64,000 nucleotides of DNA from an uncultured Sedimentitalea sp. (lineage in GTDB: Bacteria; Pseudomonadota; Alphaproteobacteria; Rhodobacterales; Rhodobacteraceae): assembly GCA_947504115.1 (NCBI GenBank), contig CANNGH010000001.1:682001-746000 (forward strand), given 5' to 3'. Positions 1 through 9,190 of the stretch are shown here, piece by piece. Both the position numbers and the translations under genes were made by a program. Every line of letters begins with the position of its first letter. Positions within the stretch are counted from its first letter, which is position 1. The notes under the pieces were generated by a model, which was given only the letters and a program-made list of their open reading frames with translations, had not been told where the DNA came from and did no database searches.

Positions 1-477
1 CGCGAGGTCTATCCCGAGCAGGATTGGCCGCTGCTGGCGTTCTCGTTCAAGTCGAACATGATCAACTCCTACTCGGCCGGGCTGGACCGGCTGCGCATGA
101 TCAAGCCCAACAATCCGGTGATGGTGAACACGATCGATGCCCGCCGCGCCGGGGTCGAACATGGCGATACGATCGAGATCGAAAGCCCCGGCGGCAAGGT
201 GATAGGCGTCGCGCTGGTCAGCGACGGTGTGGCGCGCGGGGCGCTGGGGATCGAACACGGGTTCGGCCACCGCGAACTGGGCGCGGCGCAACACATGATC
301 GACGGCAAGGCCCATAGCGGAAATCCGTTCGTGGGGGCCGGAGTGAACGTGAACGATCTGGGATTCCCCGATCCGACCCGCCGCGTTGCCGGCACGTGGC
401 TGGAACCGGTCAGCGGCGCCGCCGTCCGCCAGGGCCTGCCGGTGCGCATCCGCAAGGTCGCCGACGTCGCCGCCTGA
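1..477 (+). CDS. Molybdopterin oxidoreductase, C-terminal part (5' end outside window)
   Basis: The frame is open from base 1 and ends at TGA 475-477, giving the last 158 residues of a larger protein. They read as the C-terminal molybdopterin-dinucleotide-binding domain of the DMSO reductase superfamily: an NSYSAGLDRLR segment, then a beta-barrel-like part (VNTIDARRAGVEHGDTIEI, SPGGKV) and a GFGHRELG motif. Tetrathionate reductase A-like or sulfite dehydrogenase (SoeA-like) catalytic subunits have such ends. The substrate cannot be told from this fragment. No partner subunit follows; the next gene is the convergent petC. Confidence 0.75.
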   Translation, partial: REVYPEQDWPLLAFSFKSNMINSYSAGLDRLRMIKPNNPVMVNTIDARRAGVEHGDTIEIESPGGKVIGVALVSDGVARGALGIEHGFGHRELGAAQHMIDGKAHSGNPFVGAGVNVNDLGFPDPTRRVAGTWLEPVSGAAVRQGLPVRIRKVADVAA

Positions 478-880
478 CATACGCTTTCCCCGGCCTTCGG
501 GCCGGGGCAACACGCGGGCCAGCATGGCCGCGATCCGTGTCGGTTCCCGACATACCGTGAGCGAGATCCTGAGAAGGCTTGCGGGGCGGACAGGCTATCT
601 TGGCTGAAAATGCCATTGATCCCGAACGGTTCGACGCTCGCGCGGTCTCCGGGCAGGTCAGACTTCCCGTTGAAGGGCTGTTTCGTCCGACGCATGGTGT
701 GGCCGGACATGCTGACCGAGGCGGCAATTCCGCTTTTTCAGGGCATGCGCAGAAGCCGGGCAGGTCGCCCGGGTCTATGAATGGGTGCTGGAGGGATCCG
801 GACAGGCGCCGCAACTGCCGGACTGATGCGGTTTGCAATCGGTCGTCAGCCCTTGCTTCCGATCCTGTCCGACAGGTGCG
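478..880. other. 400-bp gap without a convincing gene; possible decayed ORF
   Basis: No intact gene is visible between the oxidoreductase and the petABC terminator. Two adjacent plus-strand pieces in different frames look protein-like. One starts at an ATG near 609 and contains RRMVWPDMLTEAAIPLFQGM. The other contains AGQVARVYEWVLEGSG and ends at TGA near 825. One frameshift around 740 would join them. I do not recognise the family. It could be a small pseudogene or chance coding in GC-rich DNA. Confidence 0.25.
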
Positions 881-915
881 AAATGAAAATCCCCCGCAGA
901 TTTCCCTGCGGGGGG
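881..915 (-). terminator. Rho-independent terminator of petABC
   Basis: Read on the minus strand, a 9-bp perfect stem (CCCCCGCAG / CTGCGGGGG) with a 6-nt loop is followed by the T-rich run ATTTTCATTT. It lies 25 bp past the petC stop, as expected for the end of the bc1 operon. Confidence 0.85.
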
Positions 916-939
916 TCAAGGCCAGGCGGGCGGGCGGGT

Positions 940-1731
940 TCAGTCGGTCTTGCGACCCTTGAACGGTGCCCACAGGCGCTTGTTGGTCAGGTAGAGCAAT
1001 ACCGACAGGATCGTCAGGAACACGACCCCGATGAATCCGGCCTGTTTGCGGGCCATCATCTTGGGTTCCGCCGCCCACATCAGGAAGGCCGAGACATCCT
1101 CCGACATGGCGCGCACGTCGTTGGCATGTCCGTCGGCATATTCGACCTGTTCGTCGAACAGCGGCGGCGCCATCGAGATCCAGCCGCCGGGAAAGGCGGT
1201 GTTCTCATAAAAAAGCGCTCCCGCCTCTTCTTTCTCCTCGCCGGTATAGCCGGTCAGGAGCGAGGCGATGTATTCCGCGCCGCCGATCCCCTTGAACAGC
1301 TGGTTGAGCCCCAGCCCGTAGGGGCCGTGGAAACCGGCCCGTGCCTTGGCCATCATGCTGAGGTCGGGTGCACCCGCCGCCGTGTTCGCCGGGAAATGGT
1401 CGGTCGGGATGGCGGGGCGGTAATCGTCCAGCTCTTCGTCGAACACCTCGAACATTTCGGCGGAATAGGCACGCACCTGATCGTCGGTCATGGATGGCCC
1501 GCCATCGTCGGCCAACGCGCGCAGCGGCACGTATTGCAGGCCGTGGCAGGCGGCACAAACCTCGGTATAGACCTGAAGGCCGCGCTGCAGCTGGTTCTGG
1601 TCATAGGTGCCGAAAGGGCCTTCGAAGGAAAAGGCGAAATCCTCCACATGCTGCTCTCCCTCTGCCGCCAGGGCGGCGGCAGGGGCGAGTGCGATGGCGA
1701 GAACGGCACCGATTGCGGTTTTCTTGAACAT
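940..1731 (-). CDS. petC: Cytochrome c1 of the bc1 complex
   Basis: This 263-residue protein is the membrane-anchored c-type cytochrome that passes electrons from the Rieske centre to soluble or membrane cytochrome c. A Sec signal peptide ([10 protein letters not shown] to about residue 22, LAA site) sends it to the periplasm. The heme motif CAACH spans residues 59-63, and the axial Met is M187 in ISMAPPL. A C-terminal anchor lies at about 233-249 before a basic tail. The ATG at 1731 was chosen over longer in-frame extensions because the signal peptide starts there and GGGAGCA precedes it. It is the last gene of petABC, 17 bp after petB. Confidence 0.96.
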   Translation of the reverse strand: MFKKTAIGAVLAIALAPAAALAAEGEQHVEDFAFSFEGPFGTYDQNQLQRGLQVYTEVCAACHGLQYVPLRALADDGGPSMTDDQVRAYSAEMFEVFDEELDDYRPAIPTDHFPANTAAGAPDLSMMAKARAGFHGPYGLGLNQLFKGIGGAEYIASLLTGYTGEEKEEAGALFYENTAFPGGWISMAPPLFDEQVEYADGHANDVRAMSEDVSAFLMWAAEPKMMARKQAGFIGVVFLTILSVLLYLTNKRLWAPFKGRKTD

Positions 1732-1748
1732 TGCTCCCGGTCCTTTTC

Positions 1749-3098
1749 TCATTCGGCAGGGTTGGTGTCGGGCAGGGTCTTGGTGCCGCCGACATTGGGT
1801 GCGTAATGCGCATCGAAGTCGTCCTCGATCGTCGCCGGAGGTGTCGCCGGTTTCTCGATCACGCCCAGAAGCGGCAGGATCACGAGGAAATAGGCGAACC
1901 AATAGGCCGAACCGATCAGCGCAAAGCTGGCATAGGGCTCTTCCGCCGGCATGGCACCCAGCCACATCAGCACGAAGAAATCGATGACCAGCAGGGCGAA
2001 CCACCATTTGAACATCGGACGATACCGGCCCGACCGCGTGCTTGACGTGTCGAGCCAGGGCGCCAGTGCGATGACGATGATCGCGCCGAACATCGCGAGC
2101 ACGCCGAAGAACTTAGCGTCGATGATGCCGCCGGTCAGGAAGGATGCGATCTGCACCACCCAGACCTCGGAGGTGAAGGCGCGCAGGATGGCGTAGAATG
2201 GCAGGAAATACCATTCCGGCACGATATGCGAGGGCGTCACCAGCGGATTGGCCTCGATATAGTTGTCCGGGTGGCCCAGATAGTTGGGCATGAACCCGAC
2301 AACGGCCCAGAACACGACCAGGATCACCGCCAGCGCGAACAGGTCCTTCATCACGAAATAGGGCCAGAAGGGCAGGGTGTCCTTCTCCGCCTCGGCCTTG
2401 GAGGTGCGGCGCACCTCGACCCCGGTGGGGTTCGAGTTGCCGGTGGTGTGGAAGGCCCAGATATGCACGATCACCAGCGCCGCGATCACGAAGGGCAGCA
2501 GGTAGTGCAGGCTGAAAAAGCGGTTCAGCGTGGCATTGTCCACCGCCGGTCCGCCCAGCAGCCAGGTCTGCAGCGCATCGCCCACGAAGGGGATCGCGCC
2601 GAACAGGCCGGTGATCACCGTAGCGCCCCAGAACGACATCTGCCCCCAAGGCAGCACATAGCCCATGAAGCCGGTTGCCATCATCAGCACGAAGATCAGC
2701 ATGCCGATGATCCAGGTGATCTCGCGCGGGGTCTTGTAGCTGCCGTAATAGAGGCCGCGGAAGATGTGCGCGTAGACCGCGATGAAGAACAGCGAGGCCC
2801 CGTTGGTATGCACATAGCGCAGCATGTGGCCGCCGTTGACGTCACGCATGATGTGTTCCAGCGAGGCGAATGCCAGATCCACATGCGGCGTGTAATGCAT
2901 CGCCAGAACGATGCCTGTGACGATTTGCAACACCAGGCAAAACGCCAGGACGATGCCCCAGATCCACATCCAGTTCAGGTTTTTGGGTGTCGGGATCATG
3001 ATCGTGCCGTAGATCAGGCCGATGATGGGCAGGCGGCTTTCGACCCATTTTTCGCCACGGGACTTGGGTTCGTAATGATCGTGCGGAATACCGGACAT
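1749..3098 (-). CDS. petB: Cytochrome b of the bc1 complex
   Basis: This is the 449-residue polytopic core of ubiquinol:cytochrome c oxidoreductase, holding hemes bL and bH and the Qo and Qi sites. The four heme-ligand histidines fall at H97, H111, H198 and H212, the numbering known for Rhodobacter cytochrome b. The Qo-site PEWY motif is present (VPEWYFLPF), and about eight membrane helices are visible. It lies between petA (11 bp upstream) and petC. The C-terminal tail (about residues 425-449) is longer than in mitochondrial homologs, as is usual for Rhodobacterales. Confidence 0.97.
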   Translation of the reverse strand: MSGIPHDHYEPKSRGEKWVESRLPIIGLIYGTIMIPTPKNLNWMWIWGIVLAFCLVLQIVTGIVLAMHYTPHVDLAFASLEHIMRDVNGGHMLRYVHTNGASLFFIAVYAHIFRGLYYGSYKTPREITWIIGMLIFVLMMATGFMGYVLPWGQMSFWGATVITGLFGAIPFVGDALQTWLLGGPAVDNATLNRFFSLHYLLPFVIAALVIVHIWAFHTTGNSNPTGVEVRRTSKAEAEKDTLPFWPYFVMKDLFALAVILVVFWAVVGFMPNYLGHPDNYIEANPLVTPSHIVPEWYFLPFYAILRAFTSEVWVVQIASFLTGGIIDAKFFGVLAMFGAIIVIALAPWLDTSSTRSGRYRPMFKWWFALLVIDFFVLMWLGAMPAEEPYASFALIGSAYWFAYFLVILPLLGVIEKPATPPATIEDDFDAHYAPNVGGTKTLPDTNPAE

Positions 3099-3109
3099 GT
3101 GCTGTTTCC

Positions 3110-3673
3110 TTATCCCAGTTGGATCGTTGTGTCGTCGACGAATTCCGCCAGCGGCACCGGCAGGTTCTCGGGCGCGGGTCCTTTGCGGATGCGCCCCGAC
3201 GAATCATAGTGCGAGCCGTGGCAGGGGCAGAACCAGCCATCGAAATCGCCCGCGCCATCGCCCAGCGGTACGCAGCCCAGATGGGTGCAGACGCCCCACT
3301 GGACCAGCCATTCACCGGCTTCGTCCATGGCACGGTTCTCGTCCGTTGCGGGCACCTCGCCGGGAATATTGGCGTTGCGCGCGATGGGATCGGGCAGTTT
3401 GGACACATCCACCGCGCGGGCCTCGGCGATTTCTTCCTCGCGGCGGCGGCGGATGAACACCGGCTTGCCGAGGAACTTGACGCTGATCTGCGTGCCGGTC
3501 TCGACGCCGCCGACATCGACGCGAATCGACGAAAGTGCCTGAACGTCGGCCGAGGGGTTCATCTGGTTGACCAGCGGCCAGATGGCGGCACCTGCGACCA
3601 CGGCTCCGGCGCCTGCGGTGGCATAGTAGAGGAAATCTCTCCGGGTGCCTGCGTTGTCTTCTGCGTGGGACAC
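3110..3673 (-). CDS. petA: Rieske iron-sulfur protein of the bc1 complex
   Basis: This subunit carries the [2Fe-2S] cluster that takes the first electron from ubiquinol at Qo. With the GTG start at 3673 the protein has 187 residues, and the cluster ligands C129/H131 and C149/H152 plus the C134-C151 disulfide fall exactly at the positions known from Rhodobacter sphaeroides. That agreement, plus GGAG 9 nt upstream, favours GTG over the in-frame ATG at 3688. The N-terminus shows a twin-arginine motif (RRDFL) and a single anchor helix, so export by Tat is expected. It is the first gene of petABC. Confidence 0.95.
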   Translation of the reverse strand: MSHAEDNAGTRRDFLYYATAGAGAVVAGAAIWPLVNQMNPSADVQALSSIRVDVGGVETGTQISVKFLGKPVFIRRRREEEIAEARAVDVSKLPDPIARNANIPGEVPATDENRAMDEAGEWLVQWGVCTHLGCVPLGDGAGDFDGWFCPCHGSHYDSSGRIRKGPAPENLPVPLAEFVDDTTIQLG

Positions 3674-3856
3674 GAGGTTTTGCTCCATTTCCTGCGCCCG
3701 TAGCCGGGCATGGGTCTGCGCCGCATTGCGCGACATCTGTGCGCGCGTGTCTAGCCGTGTGGCCCGCCTTCGTCCAGCGGTCAAAGGCGCGCAGGTGGGC
3801 CGTTTGCCTTTCCTGTCACCCATTTGCCGCGTTGCCGGGCCTTGCTGCGCCTGCGG

Positions 3857-4468
3857 TCAGGCGGCAGGCGGGCGGGTGGCGACCATGGCGGGGCGCGATT
3901 CGAAAAGCGCGAACCAGTCGGCCAGCGCGGGATTTTCCGTGCGCCAGTCGCGCACGCCATGCCGGAAATCAACATAGCCGAGCGCGCAGGCAACCGCGAT
4001 ATGTCCGATATCCAAAGGCCCCTGCAGATGACTCATCCAGCGCGCCTCGATCGCGGCGATGGCGCGGGCGGCCTTGCTCCACTGCGCCTCGACCCATTCG
4101 GCCGAGCGTTTTTCCTCGGGTCGCACACGCGCCTCGTAGGTCATCAGAACCGCCGCCTCCATGATCCCGTCCGCCGTCGCCTCCAGCGTCAGGGTGGACC
4201 AGCGCGCGGCACCGCCGGGATAAAGTCCCGCCCTTGCGCGATCGTCCAGATAGGCGCAGATCACCCGGCTGTCATAAATCGTCGGGCCGTCGGGCCGTTC
4301 CAGCGCCGGAATCTTCGACAGCGGGTTGCTGGCCGCCAGATCCGCGGGCGGGGCCATGGGTATCAGGGTCGTGTCCTGCAATTGCACCGCATCCAGTTGG
4401 CCGGTTTCATGCAGCACCACCATGACCTTGCGCACGAAGGGCGAAGCGGGGGAGTGATATAGCTTCAT
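3857..4468 (-). CDS. Glutathione S-transferase family protein
   Basis: This 203-residue cytosolic protein has an N-terminal thioredoxin-like domain opening with MKLYHSPASPFVRKV. The SPASPFVRK stretch carries the Ser used to activate glutathione in bacterial GSTs. NPLSKIPAL (cis-Pro) and DSRVICAYLD (glutathione gamma-Glu contact) follow, then an all-helical C-terminal half. The substrate is unknown. It is monocistronic, lying between petA and thiQ. GGAAAGG sits about 9 nt before the ATG. Confidence 0.88.
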   Translation of the reverse strand: MKLYHSPASPFVRKVMVVLHETGQLDAVQLQDTTLIPMAPPADLAASNPLSKIPALERPDGPTIYDSRVICAYLDDRARAGLYPGGAARWSTLTLEATADGIMEAAVLMTYEARVRPEEKRSAEWVEAQWSKAARAIAAIEARWMSHLQGPLDIGHIAVACALGYVDFRHGVRDWRTENPALADWFALFESRPAMVATRPPAA

Positions 4469-4565
4469 GAGCCAAGCCTTTCCGATTTCGTAGCGAAGTC
4501 AAGACGAGTCGGTTCTTTTCGACGCCTCAAATTGCGGCGACCCGCGTCGTTTGAACCGGCGCCGT

Positions 4566-5258
4566 TCAGCCGAGATAGGCGCGCAGCGCCTCGGGCGGAT
4601 CGTCAAGCAACGGACCGGTCTCGCGTGGCGGGTGAGCGATGCCCTCGTCCACCAGGATGATCCGGTCGGTGATGCGGCGTGCGTCGGCGGGGTCATGGCT
4701 GACCATCAGCAGCGTGGCCCCGGTTTCCTCGGACAGTTCCGTCACCAGATCCAGCATCGCGTGTTTCAGCGCCGGACCCAGCGCGGCAAAGGGTTCGTCC
4801 AGCAGCAGCAAGGGGCGCGCCTGCACCAGCACCCGCGCCAGCGCCGCGCGGCTTTGCTGTCCGCCGGACAGTTCGGCGGGCTTGCGTGCCTCCTTTCCGG
4901 TCAGACCGACGCGGGCGAGCGCCCCGGCAACACGCTCCTTTTGTTCGGCATTCAGGCGCATGTCCGGTCGCAGGCCCAGCCCGACATTCTGCGCGATGCT
5001 GAGATGCGCAAACAGGTTGCCGTCCTGAAACAGCATCGCAACCGGGCGCTTGCCCGGCGGCGCATGGGTGATGTCCTGATCGCGCCACAGGATGCGCCCC
5101 TGCGTGACCGGCAAGAATCCGGCGATGCCTTCGATCAGCGTGGTCTTGCCCGCGCCCGATGGCCCGATCACGGCCACGCGGCGACCCGGTTCTATCGCCA
5201 GGTCGGCCCTGACCTCGAACGGGCCATTGCGGATTGTCGCGCCTTCAAGCTTCAACAT
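4566..5258 (-). CDS. thiQ: Thiamine ABC transporter ATPase
   Basis: This ATP-binding subunit of 230 residues drives thiamine/TPP import. It has Walker A GPSGAGKT at about residue 34, Q-loop LFQDGNLF, signature LSGGQQSR, Walker B LLLLDEP and H-loop SHDPADA. It is the last gene of thiBPQ and overlaps the thiP end by 14 bp. ATG 5258 is preferred over GTG 5264 because GGAGG sits 8 nt before it but only 2 nt before the GTG. ThiQ rather than another importer is inferred from the operon and the TPP riboswitch upstream. Confidence 0.9.
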   Translation of the reverse strand: MLKLEGATIRNGPFEVRADLAIEPGRRVAVIGPSGAGKTTLIEGIAGFLPVTQGRILWRDQDITHAPPGKRPVAMLFQDGNLFAHLSIAQNVGLGLRPDMRLNAEQKERVAGALARVGLTGKEARKPAELSGGQQSRAALARVLVQARPLLLLDEPFAALGPALKHAMLDLVTELSEETGATLLMVSHDPADARRITDRIILVDEGIAHPPRETGPLLDDPPEALRAYLG

Positions 5259-6801
5259 GGCCACGCCCTCCGCGATCCAGCAGCCAGAACAGCGCCATCG
5301 ACAGCGCCAGCAACAACAGCGCCGCGCCCGCCGCCGCCTGCATCTGATAGGCGCCCATCAGGCGATAGACCTGCAACGGCAATGTCGCGCGCTCGGGATC
5401 GGCGAACAGTGCGATCACGCCGAGGTCGCCCATCGACAGTGCCGCCGCCAGCCCGGCGGCAAAGCCGATCTGCGCGCGCATCCGGGGCAGCAGCACCCGC
5501 AACAGGAAAAACGTGCTGCGCATGTCCAGCGACAGCGCCAGCCGCCCGTTCTGCGCCACCACCTGCCGCGCGCGCGGAACGAGGATGCGCATGGCAAAGG
5601 GCAGGGCCATCACCGCATTGACCAGCGCCGTGATCGGCAGGGCCAGCGCGAACACATCCGTCAGCGGGTTCAGGATGACGAACAGCCCGGTGCCGATCAC
5701 CAGCGGCGACACCGCCAGCCCCAGCAGCCCAGCCAGTTCCACCGCGCCACCGCGCCCGGCGGCGATCGTGGCCGCCATCGGCACCGCCAGCCCCAACAGC
5801 GCGGCGGTGCTGGCCAGCGCCACCAGCACCGAGTTCAGCGCGGCCTGCCAGACGCTCGGCGGCAGCTTGGCCAGCCCCGGCGCGCCGGATGTGACGATTG
5901 CCGCAAGTGGCAGCATTAGAAACGTTGCGGCCAACGCGATCAGGCTACCATCCAGCACCCGGTGCCCGCGCGTATTGGCATCCCAGCGTTGAACGGGGCG
6001 CTCCAGCCCGCCGCCAAACCCGTCGCCCCGGCCCAGCCGCAGCGCGACCAGCGCCGCCGCAACGGTCAGCGCGATCTGCACGCAGGACAAGAGCGCCGCG
6101 CGCCCCAGATCAAAATCAAAGCGAAAGGCCTGATAGATCGCCAGCTCGATGGTGGTGGCCCGCGGTCCGCCGCCCAGCGTCAGCGCGACGGCGAAGCTGC
6201 TGAGGCAGATGGCGAAGATCACCGCCGCCGCGCCGGGGACGACGCGCACCAGCATCGGCCGCTCCAGCAGCCGCCAGATGTCACGCGGCCCGGCCCCCAG
6301 CTGCGCGGCAAGGCGGAACCGTTCCGCCGGTATCTCCTGCCAGCCTTGCAGGATCAACCGCGCGGCCAGTGGGAGGTTGAAGAACACATGCGCCAGCACG
6401 ACCCCGTGCAACCCGTAGATCTGCACCGGCGGCAGACCCAGCCAGCCCAGCGCGGTGCTGATCCAGCCCGCCCGCCCGAAGACCGTCAGCAGGCCCAGAA
6501 CCGCCACGATCACCGGCAGAATGAACGGCGCGCCCAACAGCGCGATCAGCGCCCGCCGCCCGGCAAACCGCCGCCGCGCCAATGCCCGCGCCACCGGCAC
6601 CGCCAGCGCCACGCTGATCAGGGCCGACAAAACCGCCTGCAAGACGGTGAACCGCACTGCCGCCCAGTCCGCCGCGCCCAATCCCTGGCCCGGTTCGGCG
6701 CGCAAGGCCACCGCCGCCAACGCTCCCAGGATCAGCGCACCGACAAGGGTCGCCGCGCCCGATCCCGGCCAGCGGGCTAGCGGGACAGCGCGGTGAGCCA
6801 T
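5245..6801 (-). CDS. thiP: Thiamine ABC transporter permease
   Basis: This is a 518-residue inner-membrane protein with two tandem permease halves, each carrying the EAA-type loop of binding-protein-dependent permeases (for example QIPAERFRLAAQLGAGPRDIW-like region near residue 160). About 12 membrane segments are visible. The fused double permease is typical of ThiP and of ferric-iron permeases; the ThiB partner and TPP riboswitch decide for thiamine. Its ATG overlaps the thiB end by 25 bp, so translation is probably coupled. Confidence 0.9.
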   Translation of the reverse strand: MAHRAVPLARWPGSGAATLVGALILGALAAVALRAEPGQGLGAADWAAVRFTVLQAVLSALISVALAVPVARALARRRFAGRRALIALLGAPFILPVIVAVLGLLTVFGRAGWISTALGWLGLPPVQIYGLHGVVLAHVFFNLPLAARLILQGWQEIPAERFRLAAQLGAGPRDIWRLLERPMLVRVVPGAAAVIFAICLSSFAVALTLGGGPRATTIELAIYQAFRFDFDLGRAALLSCVQIALTVAAALVALRLGRGDGFGGGLERPVQRWDANTRGHRVLDGSLIALAATFLMLPLAAIVTSGAPGLAKLPPSVWQAALNSVLVALASTAALLGLAVPMAATIAAGRGGAVELAGLLGLAVSPLVIGTGLFVILNPLTDVFALALPITALVNAVMALPFAMRILVPRARQVVAQNGRLALSLDMRSTFFLLRVLLPRMRAQIGFAAGLAAALSMGDLGVIALFADPERATLPLQVYRLMGAYQMQAAAGAALLLLALSMALFWLLDRGGRGHVEA

Positions 6802-7754
6802 TCATCCAGCGCCGCATCGCGCACCTCTGCGGCCTGATCCGACGGCAGCAACAGAACCTGTTCGGCGGCCAACGGGGTGTCGAACCCATCGGGCAAACCG
6901 CCTTCGGGCATGATGGCGGGATACATCCAGTTGCCGGTCATCACCGCCGACTGGAACGCATCCGATCCGATGAATTCCAGAAACTGCGTCGCCAGTTCCG
7001 GCTGATCGCTGCCGGCCAGTTTCGCGGCAACCTCGATCTGGGCGTAATGCCCTTCCTCGAAGATCGCCGCCGTCTTGCTGTCGTCGCCCTCCGCGATGCG
7101 GTGATAGGCGGGCGAGGTAGTGTAGGACAGGACCATATCGGCCTCGCCATTCAGGAACAGACCGTAGGATTCGCTCCAGCCCTTGGTGACGGTCACGATG
7201 TTGTCGGCCAACCCCGACCAGATCTCCGGTGCCTCGTCGCCATAGGCAGCCTTGACCCATAACAGCAGCCCCAGCCCGGGCGTGGACGAGCGCGGATCCT
7301 GTATCACGATCTTCAGATCACTCTCAGCCAACTCGCGAAAACTGGCCGGCGCATCAAGCCCCACCTCATGCACAAAGGCGAACAACCCCCAGTCATAGGG
7401 CACGAATACCGGATCGTCCCACGCCACCGGCAGGGCGTAATCCGCGCTGACGTTGCTGGGCGCGAACAGCCCGCTATCGCGCGCGGTGCCGATCAGGCTG
7501 GTGTCCAGTCCCAGCACCACGTCGGCCTTGGTTCGCGCGCCTTCCAGCTTCAGCCGCGCCAGCAGTGCCGCACCGTCCCCCGCGCCGACGAATTTCAGGT
7601 CGCAATCGCATTGCGCCTCGAATGCCTGCTCGATCTTCGGTCCCGGTCCGAATTCGGACACGAAACTGTCATAGGTGTAAACGGTCAGCTCCGGCGTTTG
7701 CGCCCCAGCCGATGTGGCCAATAGAAAACCCGCTGCAAATGCAAGATGCCTCAT
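6777..7754 (-). CDS. thiB: Thiamine-binding periplasmic protein
   Basis: This 325-residue substrate-binding protein has a clear signal peptide (MRHLAFAAGFLLATSAGAQ, cut after AGA) followed by TPELTVYTYDSF, the characteristic start of ThiB. The mature part shows family landmarks such as DVVLGLD and YDWGLFAFV. It captures thiamine and phosphates in the periplasm and delivers them to ThiPQ. It is the first gene of the operon, with GAGGGGAT before the ATG and a TPP riboswitch in its leader. Confidence 0.93.
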   Translation of the reverse strand: MRHLAFAAGFLLATSAGAQTPELTVYTYDSFVSEFGPGPKIEQAFEAQCDCDLKFVGAGDGAALLARLKLEGARTKADVVLGLDTSLIGTARDSGLFAPSNVSADYALPVAWDDPVFVPYDWGLFAFVHEVGLDAPASFRELAESDLKIVIQDPRSSTPGLGLLLWVKAAYGDEAPEIWSGLADNIVTVTKGWSESYGLFLNGEADMVLSYTTSPAYHRIAEGDDSKTAAIFEEGHYAQIEVAAKLAGSDQPELATQFLEFIGSDAFQSAVMTGNWMYPAIMPEGGLPDGFDTPLAAEQVLLLPSDQAAEVRDAALDEWLTALSR

Positions 7755-7803
7755 CGTTCATCCCCTCATCGCGGCGGGGGCAAGGGGTGGATGCGGTCCA
7801 GAC

Positions 7804-7884
7804 CTTCCCTCCGCCAGTGTTACCCGGTTCAGGTTCAACGGGTCCGCGCATATCGCGTCTCAGCCCAAAAAGGGCGCCCCGAGG
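7804..7884 (-). promoter_or_regulatory. TPP riboswitch (THI element) upstream of thiBPQ
   Basis: On the minus strand the conserved pieces appear in order: P1/P2 start CTCGGGGCGCCC, then GGGCTGAGA, a variable P3 arm, ACCCGTTGAACCTGAACC, GGGTAACACTGGCG and GGAGGGAA. These are the core of the TPP-sensing aptamer. About 50 nt separate it from thiB. A CCCCT there (in CACCCCTTG) can pair with the AGGGG of the thiB ribosome site, so control at translation initiation is likely. No T-tract terminator is seen. Confidence 0.95.
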
Positions 7885-7981
7885 TGGCGGCGACCCTAAC
7901 GCGCGCCGAACCCACCCACAAGGCAAAACCCCTTGAGGCACCGGCACGCCATCGCTAAGCACGCAGCAAAGGAGAGCACCC

Positions 7982-9085
7982 ATGTCGATCAACAGCTTCG
8001 GCCACCTGTTTCGCGTCACCACATGGGGCGAAAGCCACGGCCCCGCGCTGGGCGCCACGGTCGATGGGTGCCCGCCCGGCGTGCCCATCGATGAACCCGC
8101 GATCCAGCACTGGCTGGACCGGCGCAAACCGGGACAGAACAAATACACCACCCAGCGGCGCGAACCCGACAGCGTGCGCATCCTCTCGGGCGTGTTCGAG
8201 GGCCAGACCACCGGCACACCGGTGCAACTGATGATCGAGAACACCGACCAGCGCAGCAAGGATTACGGCGACATCAAGGACAAGTTCCGCCCCGGCCATG
8301 CCGACATCACCTATTGGCAGAAATACGGCATCCGCGATTATCGCGGCGGCGGGCGGTCCTCGGCGCGCGAAACCGCGGCGCGGGTGGCCGCCGGCGGGCT
8401 GGCGCGCGCGGCCCTTTCCACGCTCCTGCCCGATCTGCGCATCACCGGCTACATGGTCCAGATCGGCCCGCACAAGATCGACCGCGCGCGGCTCGACCCC
8501 GCCCAGATCGAGCGGAACCCGTTCTGGTGCCCCGATGCGCAGGCCGCCGCCGACTGGGCCGACTATCTCGATACCTTGCGCAAATCCGGCAACTCGGTCG
8601 GCGCCGTGGTCGAGGTCACCGCCTCGGGCCTGCCCGCCGGGCTCGGCGCGCCGGTCTATGGCAAGCTCGACACCGATCTGGCGGCGGCGATGATGAGCAT
8701 CAACGCCGTGAAAGGCGTTGAAATCGGCGAGGGCATGGACGCCGCCGAACTGACAGGAGAGGCGAATGCCGACGAAATCTTCATGGGCAACGATGGCAAT
8801 CCGGTCTATTCCTCCAACCACGCTGGCGGTATTCTCGGCGGCATCAGCACGGGACAGGACGTCGTCCTGCGCTTCGCCGTCAAACCGACCTCATCCATTC
8901 TGAAACCGCGCCAGACCATCACCCGTGACGGCAAGGCGACCGAAATCATCACCAAGGGCCGCCACGACCCCTGCGTCGGCATCCGCGCCGTGCCGGTGGG
9001 CGAGGCAATGATGGCCTGTGTCCTGCTCGACCACGTCCTGCTGCATCGCGGCCAGACCGGCGGCAATCGCGGCGCCATCGGCTGA
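7982..9085 (+). CDS. aroC: Chorismate synthase
   Basis: This 367-residue enzyme makes chorismate from 5-enolpyruvylshikimate-3-phosphate using reduced FMN, the last shikimate step before the Trp branch also encoded in this window. Signatures include GESHGPALG near the N-terminus, [30 protein letters not shown]-type FMN-binding segment at about residues 120-140, and a conserved C-terminal [13 protein letters not shown]. Length fits the family (about 360). AAAGGAGAG lies 7-8 nt before the ATG. It is transcribed divergently from thiB. Confidence 0.97.
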   Translation: MSINSFGHLFRVTTWGESHGPALGATVDGCPPGVPIDEPAIQHWLDRRKPGQNKYTTQRREPDSVRILSGVFEGQTTGTPVQLMIENTDQRSKDYGDIKDKFRPGHADITYWQKYGIRDYRGGGRSSARETAARVAAGGLARAALSTLLPDLRITGYMVQIGPHKIDRARLDPAQIERNPFWCPDAQAAADWADYLDTLRKSGNSVGAVVEVTASGLPAGLGAPVYGKLDTDLAAAMMSINAVKGVEIGEGMDAAELTGEANADEIFMGNDGNPVYSSNHAGGILGGISTGQDVVLRFAVKPTSSILKPRQTITRDGKATEIITKGRHDPCVGIRAVPVGEAMMACVLLDHVLLHRGQTGGNRGAIG

Positions 9086-9098
9086 TCCCGGCCTGCGC

Positions 9099-9125
9099 CT
9101 TCTTCTGGCGGAAAATTTCCTGGGG
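9099..9125 (-). repeat. Degenerate copy F of the TATTTG/AAGAAG intergenic element
   Basis: On the minus strand: CCCCAGGAAATTTT, then CCGCCAGAAGAAG. It shares the G-run, AT-rich step and CCAGAAGAAG tail with the other five copies, but TATTT has become AATTT and its hairpin is imperfect. It lies between aroC and the next exporter gene and does not follow a stop in its own orientation. Confidence 0.5.
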
Positions 9126-9190
9126 TCCGCGATCTGCGACCATGAACGCGTGTCGTTGATCTTTCCCGAACCCGAACGCATCCTGCATCG

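Noticed and set aside
3674-3823. N-terminal extension of the Rieske protein
   Set aside because: Cluster-ligand numbering fits the GTG start at 3673 exactly; the extension adds Arg-rich sequence before the twin-arginine motif.
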